Shown here piece after piece: positions 23,429 through 38,200 of a stretch of DNA of 64,000 nt. The stretch is from Oasisia sp. SBJ-2009 (lineage: Eukaryota > Annelida > Polychaeta > Sabellida > Siboglinidae). Below the pieces are notes generated by a model, which was given only the letters and a program-made list of their open reading frames with translations, made no database searches and was not told where the DNA came from. The position numbers and the translations under genes were made by a program. The DNA lies in assembly GCA_964017155.1 (NCBI GenBank), contig OZ024856.1, positions 8,569,811 through 8,633,810 on the forward strand, written 5' to 3'. How positions within the stretch are numbered: position 1 is the first letter of the stretch; the number at the start of each line of letters is the position of its first letter.

Positions 23429-26400
23429 CGTACAAATAGAGTTCGTTAGTTTTATGGATCGTCATCGGTTCCCGGACTAGAAATCAACTACAACTTGTCG
23501 AGCTTCCAAAATGGTGCCTATATTTCGGAAATTACGCTAATCACCCTCAAAGTGCGCTTACGCCAATGCAAAGTAATTTTCACATCTGAAACCTACAATG
23601 TTCCACTACTATTCGTGACATTTGTGGATTCGCATGGTTCCCAGGGCGAAGAGTCATGTACAAGTGGTCGTGCTTCGATACGCGTACCTATTTTTTCGGA
23701 AATTACGTTAAACTCCCTTAAATGCGTTCGCGCCAAATTAACGGTATTATCTCATCGGAAAACTACATCGTAGTACGACTATATTAAGATACTTTTTTTG
23801 GATTTGTATAGTCCAGACAACGAGGAATAAAGTGCACGGGGTTGAATTTCGATATTAATAGATAGTGATTTTCGAAATTTCGATAAACACCCCAAAGTGC
23901 GCTTGCGCCAATATAAGGGTATTTTCTCTTCTGAAAAATACAACGTACAAATGCAGTTCGTTAGTTTTATGGATCGTCATCGGTTCCCGAACTAGAAATC
24001 GACTACAACTTGTCGAGCTTCCAAAATGGTGCCTATATTTCGGAAATTACGCTAATCACCCTCAAAGTGCGCTTACGCCAAAGCAAAGTTATTTTCACAT
24101 CTGAAACCTACAATGTACCACTAATCTTCGTGACATGTGTGGATTCGCATGATTCCCAGAACGAAGAGTCAAGTACAAGTGGGCGTGCTTCGATACTCGT
24201 ACCTATTTTTTCGGAAATTACTGTAAACTCGCTTAAATGCCTTCGCGCCAAAATAACGGTATTGTCTCATCGGAAAACTACAACGTAGTACCACTATAAT
24301 TATATACTTTTTTTTGGATTTGCATAGGCCAGACAACAAGGAATAAAGTACAAGTGGTTGAATTTCGATACTAATAGATAGTGGCTTTGGAAATTGCGAG
24401 AAACACCCCAAAATGCGCTTACGCCAATATAAGGGTATTTTCTCTTCTGAAAAATACAACGTACAAATAGAGTTCGTTAGTTTTATGGATCGTCATCGGT
24501 TCCCGGACTAGAAATCAGCTACAACTTGTCGAGCTTCCAAAATGGTGCCTATATTTCGGAAATTACGCTAATCACCCTCAAAGTGCGCTTACGCCAATGC
24601 AAAGTAATTTTCACATCTGAAACCTACAATGTTCCACTACTATTCGTGACATTTGTGGATTCGCATGGTTCCCAGGGCGAAGAGTCATGTACAAGTGGTC
24701 GTGCTTCGATACGCGTACCTATTTTTTCGGAAATTACGTTAAACTCCCTTAAATGCGTTCGCGCCAAATTAACGGTATTATCTCATCGGAAAACTACATC
24801 GTAGTACGACTATATTAAGATACTTTTTTTGGATTTGTATAGTCCAGACAACGAGGAATAAAGTGCACGGGGTTGAATTTCGATACTAATAGATAGTGAT
24901 TTTCGAAATTTCGATAAACACCCCAAAGTGCGCTTGCGCCAATATAAGGGTATTTTCTCTTCTGAAAAATACAACGTACAAATACAGTTCGTTAGTTTTA
25001 TGGATCGTCATCGGTTCCCGAACTAGAAATCGACTACAACTTGTCGAGCTTCCAAAATGGTGCCTATATTTCGGAAATTACGCTAATCACCCTCAAAGTG
25101 CGCTTACGCCAAAGCAAAGTTATTTTCACATCTGAAACCTACAATGTACCACTAATCTTCGTGACATGTGTGGATTCGCATGATTCCCAGAACGAAGAGT
25201 CAAGTACAAGTGGGCGTGCTTCGATACTCGTATCTATTTTTTCGGAAATTACTGTAAACTCGCTTAAATGCGTTCGCGCCAAAATAACGGTATTGTCTCA
25301 TAGGAAAACTACAACGTAGTACCACTATAATTATATACTTTTTTTTGGATTTGCATAGGCCAGACAACCAGGAATAAAGTACAAGTGGTTGAATTTCGAT
25401 ACTAATAGATAGTGGCTTTGGAAATTGCGAGAAACACCCCAAAATGCGCTTACGCCAATATAAGGGTATTTTCTCTTCTGAAAAATACAACGTACAAATA
25501 GAGTTCGTTAGTTTTATGGATCGTCATCGGTTCCCGGACTAGAAATCAACTACAACTTGTCGAGCTTCCAAAATGGTGCCTATATTTCGGAAATTACGCT
25601 AATCACCCTCAAAGTGCGCTTACGCCAATGCAAAGTAATTTTCACATCTGAAACCTACAATGTTCCACTACTATTCGTGACATTTGTGGATTCGCATGGT
25701 TCCCAGGGCGAAGAGTCATGTACAAGTGGTCGTGCTTCGATACGCGTACCTATTTTTTCGGAAATTACGTTAAACTCCCTTAAATGCGTTCGCGCCAAAT
25801 TAACGGTATTATCTCATCGGAAAACTACATCGTAGTACGACTATATTAAGATACTTTTTTTGGATTTGTATAGTCCAGACAACGAGGAATAAAGTGCACG
25901 GGGTTGAATTTCGATATTAATAGATAGTGATTTTCGAAATTTCGATAAACACCCCAAAGTGCGCTTGCGCCAATATAAGGGTATTTTCTCTTCTGAAAAA
26001 TACAACGTACAAATGCAGTTCGTTAGTTTTATGGATCGTCATCGTTTCCCGAACTAGAAATCGACTACAACTTGTCGAGCTTCCAAAATGGTGCCTATAT
26101 TTCGGAAATTACGCTAATCACCCTCAAAGTGCGCTTACGCCAAAGCAAAGTTATTTTCACATCTGAAACCTACAATGTACCACTAATCTTCGTGACATGT
26201 GTGGATTCGCATGATTCCCAGAACGAAGAGTCAAGTACAAGTGGGCGTGCTTCGATACTCGTACCTATTTTTTCGGAAATTACTGTAAACTCGCTTAAAT
26301 GCCTTCGCGCCAAAATAACGGTATTGTCTCATCGGAAAACTACAACGTAGTACCACTATAATTATATACTTTTTTTTGGATTTGCATAGGCCAGACAACA

Positions 26401-29400
26401 AGGAATAAAGTACAAGTGGTTGAATTTCGATACTAATAGATAGTGGCTTTGGAAATTGCGAGAAACACCCCAAAATGCGCTTACGCCAATATAAGGGTAT
26501 TTTCTCTTCTGAAAAATACAACGTACAAATAGAGTTCGTTAGTTTTATGGATCGTCATCGGTTCCCGGACTAGAAATCAGCTACAACTTGTCGAGCTTCC
26601 AAAATGGTGCCTATATTTCGGAAATTACGCTAATCACCCTCAAAGTGCGGTTACGCCAATGCAAAGTAATTTTCACATCTGAAACCTACAATGTTCCACT
26701 ACTATTCGTGACATTTGTGGATTCGCATGGTTCCCAGGGCGAAGAGTCATGTACAAGTGGTCGTGCTTCGATACGCGTACCTATTTTTTCGGAAATTACG
26801 TTAAACTCCCTTAAATGCGTTCGCGCCAAATTAACGGTATTATCTCATCGGAAAACTACATCGTAGTACGACTATATTAAGATACTTTTTTTGGATTTGT
26901 ATAGTCCAGACAACGAGGAATAAAGTGCACGGGGTTGAATTTCGATACTAATAGATAGTGATTTTCGAAATTTCGATAAACACCCCAAAGTGCGCTTGCG
27001 CCAATATAAGGGTATTTTCTCTTCTGAAAAATACAACGTACAAATACAGTTCGTTAGTTTTATGGATCGTCATCGGTTCCCGAACTAGAAATCGACTACA
27101 ACTTGTCGAGCTTCCAAAATGGTGCCTATATTTCGGAAATTACGCTAATCACCCTCAAAGTGCGCTTACGCCAAAGCAAAGTTATTTTCACATCTGAAAC
27201 CTACAATGTACCACTAATCTTCGTGACATGTGTGGATTCGCATGATTCCCAGAACGAAGAGTCAAGTACAAGTGGGCGTGCTTCGATACTCGTATCTATT
27301 TTTTCGGAAATTACTGTAAACTCGCTTAAATGCGTTCGCGCCAAAATAACGGTATTGTCTCATAGGAAAACTACAACGTAGTACCACTATAATTATATAC
27401 TTTTTTTTGGATTTGCATAGGCCAGACAACAAGGAATAAAGTACAAGTGGTTGAATTTCGATACTAATAGATAGTGGCTTTGGAAATTGCGAGAAACACC
27501 CCAAAATGCGCTTACGCCAATATAAGGGTATTTTCTCTTCTGAAAAATACAACGTACAAATAGAGTTCGTTAGTTTTATGGATCGTCATCGGTTCCCGGA
27601 CTAGAAATCAACTACAACTTGTCGAGCTTCCAAAATGGTGCCTATATTTCGGAAATTACGCTAATCACCCTCAAAGTGCGCTCACGCCAATGCAAAGTAA
27701 TTTTCACATCTGAAACCTACAATGTTCCACTACTATTCGTGACATTTGTGGATTCGCATGGTTCCCAGGGCGAAGAGTCATGTACAAGTGGTCGTGCTTC
27801 GATACGCGTACCTATTTTTTCGGAAATTACGTTAAACTCCCTTAAATGCGTTCGCGCCAAATTAACGGTATTATCTCATCGGAAAACTACATCGTAGTAC
27901 GACTATATTAAGATACTTTTTTTGGATTTGTATAGTCCAGACAACGAGGAATAAAGTGCACGGGGTTGAATTTCGATACTAATAGATAGTGATTTTCGAA
28001 ATTTCGATAAACACCCCAAAGTGCGCTTGCGCCAATATAAGGGTATTTTCTCTTCTGAAAAATACAACGTACAAATACAGTTCGTTAGTTTTATGGATCG
28101 TCATCGGTTCCCGAACTAGAAATCGACTACAACTTGTCGAGCTTCCAAAATGGTGCCTATATTTCGGAAATTACGCTAATCACCCTCAAAGTGCGCTTAC
28201 GCCAATGCAAAGTTATTTTCACATCTGAAACCTACAATGTACCACTACTCTTCGTGACATGTGTGGATTCGCATGATTCCCAGAACGAAGAGTCAAGTAC
28301 AAGTGGGCGTGCTTCGATACTCGTACCTATTTTTTCCGAAATTACTGTAAACTCGCTTAAATGCGTTCGCGCCAAAACAACGGTATTGTCTCATCGGAAA
28401 ACTACAACGTAGTACCACTATAATTAGATACTTTTTTTTGAATTTGCACAGGCCAGGCAACGAGGAATAAAGTACAAGTGGTTGAATTTCGATACTAATA
28501 GATAGTGGCTTTGGAAATTGCGAGAAACACCCCAAAATGCGCTTACGCCAATATAAGGGTATTTTCTCTTCTGAAAAATACAACGTACAAATAGAGTTCG
28601 TTAGTTTTATGGATCGTCATCGGTTCCCGGACTAGAAATCAGCTACAACTTGTCGAGCTTCCAAAATGGTGCCTATATTTCGGAAATTACGCTAATCACC
28701 CTCAAAGTGCGGTTACGCCAATGCAAAGTAATTTTCACATCTGAAACCTACAATGTTCCACTACTATTCGTGACATTTGTGGATTCGCATGGTTCCCAGG
28801 GCGAAGAGTCATGTACAAGTGGTCGTGCTTCGATACGCGTACCTATTTTTTCGGAAATTACGTTAAACTCCCTTAAATGCGTTCGCGCCAAATTAACGGT
28901 ATTATCTCATCGGAAAACTACATCGTAGTACGACTATATTAAGATACTTTTTTTGGATTTGTATAGTCCAGACAACGAGGAATAAAGTGCACGGGGTTGA
29001 ATTTCGATACTAATAGATAGTGATTTTCGAAATTTCGATAAACACCCCAAAGTGCGCTTGCGCCAATATAAGGGTATTTTCTCTTCTGAAAAATACAACG
29101 TACAAATACAGTTCGTTAGTTTTATGGATCGTCATCGGTTCCCGAACTAGAAATCGACTACAACTTGTCGAGCTTCCAAAATGGTGCCTATATTTCGGAA
29201 ATTACGCTAATCACCCTCAAAGTGCGCTTACGCCAAAGCAAAGTTATTTTCACATCTGAAACCTACAATGTACCACTAATCTTCGTGACATGTGTGGATT
29301 CGCATGATTCCCAGAACGAAGAGTCAAGTACAAGTGGGCGTGCTTCGATACTCGTATCTATTTTTTCGGAAATTACTGTAAACTCGCTTAAATGCGTTCG

Positions 29401-30740
29401 CGCCAAAATAACGGTATTGTCTCATAGGAAAACTACAACGTAGTACCACTATAATTATATACTTTTTTTTGGATTTGCATAGGCCAGACAACAAGGAATA
29501 AAGTACAAGTGGTTGAATTTCGATACTAATAGATAGTGGCTTTGGAAATTGCGAGAAACACCCCAAAATGCGCTTACGCCAATATAAGGGTATTTTCTCT
29601 TCTGAAAAATACAACGTACAAATAGAGTTCGTTAGTTTTATGGATCGTCATCGGTTCCCGGACTAGAAATCAACTACAACTTGTCGAGCTTTCAAAATGG
29701 TGCCTATATTTCGGAAATTACGCTAATCACCCTCAAAGTGCGCTTACGCCAATGCAAAGTAATTTTCACATCTGAAACCTACAATGTTCCACTACTATTC
29801 GTGACATTTGTGGATTCGCATGGTTCCCAGGGCGACGAGTCATGTACAAGTGGTCGTGCTTCGATACGCGTACCTATTTTTTCGGAAATTACGTTAAACT
29901 CCCTTAAATGCGTTCGCGCCAAATTAACGGTATTATCTCATCGGAAAACTACATCGTAGTACGACTATATTAAGATACTTTTTTTGGATTTGTATAGTCC
30001 AGACAACGAGGAATAAAGTGCACGGGGTTGAATTTCGATACTAATAGATAGTGATTTTCGAAATTTCGATAAACACCCCAAAGTGCGCTTGCGCCAATAT
30101 AAGGGTATTTTCTCTTCTGAAAAATACAACGTACAAATACAGTTCGTTAGTTTTATGGATCGTCATCGGTTCCCGAACTAGAAATCGACTACAACTTGTC
30201 GAGCTTCCAAAATGGTGCCTATATTTCGGAAATTACGCTAATCACCCTCAAAGTGCGCTTACGCCAATGCAAAGTTATTTTCACATCTGAAACCTACAAT
30301 GTACCACTACTCTTCGTGACATGTGTGGATTCGCATGATTCCCAGAACGAAGAGTCAAGTACAAGTGGGCGTGCTTCGATACTCGTACCTATTTTTTCCG
30401 AAATTACTGTAAACTCGCTTAAATGCGTTCGCGCCAAAACAACGGTATTGTCTCATCGGAAAACTACAACGTAGTACCACTATAATTAGATACTTTTTTT
30501 TGAATTTGCACAGGCCAGACAACGAGGAATAAAGTACAAGTGGTTGAATTTCGATACTAATAGATAGTGGCTTTGGAAATTGCGAGAAACACCCCAAAAT
30601 GCGCTTACGCCAATATAAGGGTATTTTCTCTTCTGAAAAATACAACGTACAAATAGAGTTCGTTAGTTTTATGGATCGTCATCGGTTCCCGGACTAGAAA
30701 TCAACTACAACTTGTCGAGCTTCCAAAATGGTGCCTATAT
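23008..30740 (+). repeat. Local 2062-bp super-repeat (two hexamers)
   Basis: The q variant with cgtatctatt and catagg recurs at exactly 2062-bp steps (variant base at 23171, 25233, 27295, 29357), with another q flavour between each pair. Independent marks repeat at the same spacing: gtgcggttacg (26649 with 28711), tgaatttgcac (28441 with 30503) and gatattaatag (about 23853 with 25915). This is a twelve-subunit unit amplified over about 7.7 kb. Confidence 0.82.
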
Positions 30741-33700
30741 TTCGGAAATTACGCTAATCACCCTCAAAGTGCGCTTACGCCAATGCAAAGTAATTTTCAC
30801 ATCTGAAACCTACAATGTTCCACTACTATTCGTGACATTTGTGGATTCGCATGGTTCCCAGGGCGAAGAGTCATGTACAAGTGGTCGTGCTTCGATACGC
30901 GTACCTATTTTTTCGGAAATTACGTTAAACTCCCTTAAATGCGTTCGCGCCAAATTAACGGTATTATCTCATCGGAAAACTACATCGTAGTACGACTATA
31001 TTAAGATACTTTTTTTGGATTTGTATAGTCCAGACAACGAGGAATAAAGTGCACGGGGTTGAATTTCGATATTAATAGATAGTGATTTTCGAAATTTCGA
31101 TAAACACCCCAAAGTGCGCTTGCGCCAATATAAGGGTATTTTCTCTTCTGAAAAATACAACGTACAAATGCAGTTCGTTAGTTTTATGGATCGTCATCGG
31201 TTCCCGAACTAGAAATCGACTACAACTTGTCGAGCTTCCAAAATGGTGCCTATATTTCGGAAATTACGCTAATCACCCTCAAAGTGCGCTTACGCCAAAG
31301 CAAAGTTATTTTCACATCTGAAACCTACAATGTACCACTAATCTTCGTGACATGTGTGGATTCGCATGATTCCCAGAACGAAGAGTCAAGTACAAGTGGG
31401 CGTGCTTCGATACTCGTACCTATTTTTTCGGAAATTACTGTAAACTCGCTTAAATGCCTTCGCGCCAAAATAACGGTATTGTCTCATCGGAAAACTACAA
31501 CGTAGTACCACTATAATTATATACTTTTTTTTGGATTTGCATAGGCCAGACAACAAGGAATAAAGTACAAGTGGTTGAATTTCGATACTAATAGATAGTG
31601 GCTTTGGAAATTGCGAGAAACACCCCAAAATGCGCTTACGCCAATATAAGGGTATTTTCTCTTCTGAAAAATACAACGTACAAATAGAGTTCGTTAGTTT
31701 TATGGATCGTCATCGGTTCCCGGACTAGAAATCAGCTACAACTTGTCGAGCTTCCAAAATGGTGCCTATATTTCGGAAATTACGCTAATCACCCTCAAAG
31801 TGCGCTTACGCCAATGCAAAGTAATTTTCACATCTGAAACCTACAATGTTCCACTACTATTCGTGACATTTGTGGATTCGCATGGTTCCCAGGGCGAAGA
31901 GTCATGTACAAGTGGTCGTGCTTCGATACGCGTACCTATTTTTTCGGAAATTACGTTAAACTCCCGTAAATGCGTTCGCGCCAAATTAACGGTATTATCT
32001 CATCGGAAAACTACATCGTAGTACGACTATATTAAGATACTTTTTTTGGATTTGTATAGTCCAGACAACGAGGAATAAAGTGCACGGGGTTGAATTTCGA
32101 TACTAATAGATAGTGATTTTCGAAATTTCGATAAACACCCCAAAGTGCGCTTGCGCCAATATAAGGGTATTTTCTCTTCTGAAAAATACAACGTACAAAT
32201 ACAGTTCGTTAGTTTTATGGATCGTCATCGGTTCCCGAACTAGAAATCGACTACAACTTGTCGAGCTTCCAAAATGGTGCCTATATTTCGGAAATTACGC
32301 TAATCACCCTCAAAGTGCGCTTACGCCAATGCAAAGTTATTTTCACATCTGAAACCTACAATGTACCACTACTCTTCGTGACATGTGTGGATTCGCATGA
32401 TTCCCAGAACGAAGAGTCAAGTACAAGTGGGCGTGCTTCGATACTCGTACCTATTTTTTCGGAAATTACTGTAAACTCGCTTAAATGCCTTCGCGCCAAA
32501 ATAACGGTATTGTCTCATCGGAAAACTACAACGTAGTACCACTATAATTATATACTTTTTTTTGGATTTGCATAGGCCAGACAACAAGGAATAAAGTACA
32601 AGTGGTTGAATTTCGATACTAATAGATAGTGGCTTTGGAAATTGCGAGAAACACCCCAAAATGCGCTTACGCCAATATAAGGGTATTTTCTCTTCTGAAA
32701 AATACAACGTACAAATAGAGTTCGTTAGTTTTATGGATCGTCATCGGTTCCCGGACTAGAAATCAGCTACAACTTGTCGAGCTTCCAAAATGGTGCCTAT
32801 ATTTCGGAAATTACGCTAATCACCCTCAAAGTGCGCTTACGCCAATGCAAAGTAATTTTCACATCTGAAACCTACAATGTTCCACTACTATTCGTGACAT
32901 TTGTGGATTCGCATGGTTCCCAGGGCGAAGAGTCATGTACAAGTGGTCGTGCTTCGATACGCGTACCTATTTTTTCGGAAATTACGTTAAACTCCCTTAA
33001 ATGCGTTCGCGCCAAATTAACGGTATTATCTCATCGGAAAACTACATCGTAGTACGACTATATTAAGATACTTTTTTTGGATTTGTATAGTCCAGACAAC
33101 GAGGAATAAAGTGCACGGGGTTGAATTTCGATACTAATAGATAGTGATTTTCGAAATTTCGATAAACACCCCAAAGTGCGCTTGCGCCAATATAAGGGTA
33201 TTTTCTCTTCTGAAAAATACAACGTACAAATACAGTTCGTTAGTTTTATGGATCGTCATCGGTTCCCGAACTAGAAATCGACTACAACTTGTCGAGCTTC
33301 CAAAATGGTGCCTATATTTCCGAAATTACGCTAATCACCCTCAAAGTGCGCTTACGCCAATGCAAAGTTATTTTCACATCTGAAACCTACAATGTACCAC
33401 TACTCTTCGTGACATGTGTGGATTCGCATGATTCCCAGAACGAAGAGTCAAGTACAAGTGGGCGTGCTTCGATACTCGCACCTATTTTTTCCGAAATTAC
33501 TGTAAACTCGCTTAAATGCGTTCGCGCCAAAACAACGGTATTGTCTCATCGGAAAACTACAACGTAGTACCACTATAATTAGATACTTTTTTTTTGGATT
33601 TGCACAGGCCAGACAACGAGGAATAAAGTACAAGTGGTTGAATTTCGATACTAATAGATAGTGGCTTTGGAAATTGCGAGAAACACCCCAAAATGCGCTT

Positions 33701-35247
33701 ACGCCAATATAAGGGTATTTTCTCTTCTGAAAAATACAACGTACCAATACAGTTCGTTAGTTTTATGGATCGTCATCGGTTCCCGGACTATAAATCAATT
33801 ACAACTTGTCGAGCTTCCAAAATGGTGCCTATATTTCGGAAATTACGCTAATCACCCTCAAAGTTCGCTTACGCCAATGCAAAATTATTTTCACATCTGA
33901 AACCTACAATGTACCACTACTATTCGTGACCTTTGTGGATTCGCATGGTTCCCAGGGCGAAGAGTCAAGTACAAGTGGTCCTGCTTCGATACGCGTACCT
34001 ATTTTTTCGGAAATTACGTTAAACTCCCTTAAATGCGTTCGCGCCAAATTAACGGTATTATCTCATCGGAAAACTACATCGTAGTACGACTATATTAAGA
34101 TACTTTTTTTGGATTTGTATAGTCCAGACAACGAGGAATAAAGTGCACGGGGTTGAATTTCGATACTAATAGATAGTGATTTTCGAAATTTCGATAAACA
34201 CCCCAAAGTGCGCTTGCGCCAATATAAGGGTATTTTCTCTTCTGAAAAATACAACGTACAAATACAGTTCGTTAGTTTTATGGATCGTCATCGGTTCCCG
34301 AACTAGAAATCGACTACAACTTGTCGAGCTTCCAAAATGGTGCCTATATTTCGGAAATTACGCTAATCACCCTCAAAGTGCGCTTACGCCAAAGCAAAGT
34401 TATTTTCACATCTGAAACCTACAATGTACCACTAATCTTCGTGACATGTGTGGATTCGCATGATTCCCAGAACGAAGAGTCAAGTACAAGTGGGCGTGCT
34501 TCGATACTCGTACCTATTTTTTCGGAAATTACTGTAAACTCGCTTAAATGCGTTCGCGCCAAAATAACGGTATTGTCTCATCGGAAAACTACAACGTAGT
34601 ACCACTATAATTATATACTTTTTTTTGGATTTGCATAGGCCAGACAACAAGGAATAAAGTACAAGTGGTTGAATTTCGATACTAATAGATAGTGGCTTTG
34701 GAAATTGCGAGAAACACCCCAAAATGCGCTTACGCCAATATAAGGGTATTTTCTCTTCTGAAAAATACAACGTACAAATACAGTTCGTTAGTTTTATGGA
34801 TCGTCATCGGTTCCCGGACTAGAAATCAACTACAACTTGTCGAGCTTCCAAAATGGTGCCTATATTTCGGAAATTACGCTAATCACCCTCAAAGTGCGCT
34901 TACGCCAATGCAAAGTAATGTTCACATCTGAAACCTACAGTGTACCACTACTATTCGTGACATTTGTGGATTCGGATGGTTCCCAGGGCGAAGAGTCATG
35001 TACAAGTGGTCGTGCTTCGATACGCGTACCTATTTTTTCGGAAATTACGTTAAACTCCATTAAATGCGTTCGCGCCAAATTAACGGTATTATCTCATCGG
35101 AAAACTACATCGTAGTACGACTATATTAAGATACTTTTTTTGGATTTGTATAGTCCAGACAACGAGGAATAAAGTGCACGGGGTTGAATTTCGATACTAA
35201 TAGATAGTGATTTTCGAAATTTCGATAAACACCCCAAAGTGCGCTTG

Positions 35248-35286
35248 CGCCAATATAAGGGTATTTTCTCTTCTGAAAAATACAAC
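35248..35286 (+). repeat. Hybrid junction p3/q3
   Basis: Left of this interval the type-3 subunit is p (tcgataaacaccc, gcgcttgcgcc); right of it the subunit is q (ttaccaatacag, cccggactag). The following trimer is p again, so a run of p3-q1-q2-q3 has been shortened. The switch falls in 39 bp that are identical in both classes. Confidence 0.85.
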
Positions 35287-38200
35287 TTACCAATACAGTT
35301 CGTTAGTTTTATGGATCGTCATCGGTTCCCGGACTAGAAATCAACTACAACTTGTCGAGCTTCCAAAATGGTGCCTATATTTCGGAAATTACGCTAATCA
35401 CCTTCAAAGTTCGCTTACGCCAATGCAAAGTTATTTTCACATCTGAAACCTACAATGTTCCACTACTATTCGTGACCTTTGTGGATTCGCGTGGTTCCCA
35501 GGGCGAAGAGTCATGTACAAGTGGTCGTGCTTCGATACGCGTACCTATTTTTTTCGGAAATTACGTTAAACTCCCTTAAATGCGTTCGCGCCAAATTAAC
35601 GGTTTTATCTCATCGGAAAACTACATCGTAGTACGACTATATTAAGATACTTTTTTTGGATTTATATAGTCCAGACAACGAGGAATAAAGTGCACGGGGT
35701 TGAATTTCGATACTAATAGATAGTGATTTTGGAAATATCGATAAAACCCCAAAGTGCGCTTGCGCCAATATAAGGGTATTTTCTCTTCTGAAAAATACAA
35801 CGTACAAATACAATTCGTTAGTTTTATGGATCGTCATCGGTTCCCGAACTAGAAATCGACTACAACTTGTCGAGCTTCCAAAATGGTGCCTATATTTCGG
35901 AAATTACGCTAATCACCCTCAAAGTGCGCTTACGCCAATGCAAAGTTATTTTCACATCTGAAACCTACAATGTACCACTACTCTTCGTGACATGTGTGGA
36001 TTCGCATGATTCCCAGAACGAAGAGTCAAGTACAAGTGGGCGTGCTTCGATACTCGTACCTATTTTTTCCGAAATTACTGTAAACTCGCTTAAATGCGTT
36101 CGCGCCAAAACAACGGTATTGTCTCATCGGAAAACTACAACGTAGTACCACTATAATTAGATACTATTTTTTTGGATTTGCACAGGCCAGACAACGAGGA
36201 ATAAAGTACAAGTGGTTGAATTTCGATACTAATAGATAGTGGCTTTGGAAATTGCGAGAAACACCCCAAAATGCGCTTACGCCAATATAAGGGTATTTTC
36301 TCTTCTGAAAAATACAACTTACCAATACAGTTCGTTAGTTTTATGGATCGTCATCGGTTCCCGGACTAGAAATCAATTACAACTTTTCGAGCTTCCAAAA
36401 TGGTGCCTATATTTCGGAAATTACGCTAATCACCCTCAAAGTTCGCTTACGCCAATGCAAAATTATTTTCACATCTGAAACCTACAATGTACCACTACTA
36501 TTCGTGACCTTTGTGGATTCGCATGGTTCCCAGGGCGAAAAGTCAAGTACAAGTGGTCCTGCTTCGATACGCGTACCTATTTTTTCGGAAATTACGTTAA
36601 ACTCCCTTAAATGTGTTCGCGCCAAATTAACGGTATTATCTCATTGGAAAACTACATCGTAGTACGACTATATTAAGATACTTTTTTTGGATTTGTATAG
36701 TCCAGACAACGAGGAATAAAGTGCACGGGGTTGAATTTCGATACTAATAGATAGTGATTTTCGAAATTTCGATAAACACCCCAAAGTGCGCTTGCGCCAA
36801 TATAAGGGTATTTTCTCTTCTGAAAAATACAACGTACAAATACAGTTCGTTAGTTTTATGGATCGTCATCGGTTCCCGGACTAGAAATCAACTACAACTT
36901 GTCGAGCTTCCAAAATGGTGCCTATATTTCGGAAATTACGCTAATCACCCTCAAAGTGCGCTTACGCCAATGCAAAGTTATTTTCACATCTGAAACCTAC
37001 AATGTACCACTAACCTTCGTGACATGTGTGGATTCGCATGATTCCCAGAACGAAGAGTCAAGTACAAGTGGGCGTGCTTCGATACTCGTACCTATTTTTT
37101 CGGAAATTACTGTAAACTCGCTTAAATGCGTTCGCGTCAAAACAACGGTATTGTCTCATCGGAAAACTACAACGTAGTACCACTATAATTATATACTTTT
37201 TTTGGATTTGCATAGGCCAGACAACAAGGAATAAAGTACAAGTGGTTGAATTTCGATACTAATAGATAGTGGCTTTGGAAATTGCGAGAAACACCCCAAA
37301 ATGCGCTTACGCCAATATAAGGGTATTTTCTCTTCTGAAAAATACAACGTACAAATACAGTTCGTTAGTTTTATGGATCGTCATCGGTTCCCGGACTAGA
37401 AATCAACTACAACTTGTCGAGCTTCCAAAATGGTGCCTATATTTCGGAAATTACGCTAATCACCCTCAAAGTTCGCTTACGCCAATGCAAAGTTATTTTC
37501 ACATCTGAAACCTACAATGTACCACTACTATTCGTGACATTTGTGGATTCGCATGGTTCCCAGGGCGAAGAGTCATGTACAAGTGGTCGTGCTTCGATAC
37601 GCGTACCTATTTTTTCGGAAATTACGTTAAACTCCCTTAAATGCGTTCGCGCCAAATTAACGGTATTATCTCATCGGAAAACTACATCGTAGTACGACTA
37701 TATTAAGATACTTTTTTTGGATTTGTATAGTCCAGACAACGAGGAATAAAGTGCACGGGGTTGAATTTCGATACTAATAGATAGTGATTTTCGAAATTTC
37801 GATAAACACCCCAAAGTGCGCTTGCGCCAATATAAGGGTATTTTCTCTTCTGAAAAATACAACGTACAAATACAGTTCGTTAGTTTTATGGATCGTCATC
37901 GGTTCCCGAACTAGAAATCGACTACAACTTGTCGAGCTTCCAAAATGGTGCCTATATTTCGGAAATTACGCTAATCACCCTCAAAGTGCGCTTACGCCAA
38001 TGCAAAGTTATTTTCACATCTGAAACCTACAATGTACCACTACTCTTCGTGACATGTGTGGATTCGCATGATTCCCAGAACGAAGAGTCAAGTACAAGTG
38101 GGCGTGCTTCGATACTCGTACCTATTTTTTCCGAAATTACTCTAAACTCGCTTAAATGCGTTCGCGCCAAAACAACGGTATTGTCTCATAGGAAAACTAC

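Larger units (their letters stand above)
9271..35247 (+). repeat. Block 2: regular, most homogeneous p/q array
   Basis: Fifty trimers run from the q trimer starting at 9603, through 10119 p, 10634 q and 11150 p, in strict alternation to 34350 q and 34866 p. Spacings are 515-517 bp. Most copies differ by only a few bases. Recurrent variants that trace local amplification include gtgcatgggg (10431, 13524, 15586), aaatgcag in p3 with tgccttcgc in the next q2, gatattaatag (about 23853, 25915, 31071) and cgtatctatt (23171, 25233, 27295, 29357). The block ends in a p3/q3 hybrid. Confidence 0.92.
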
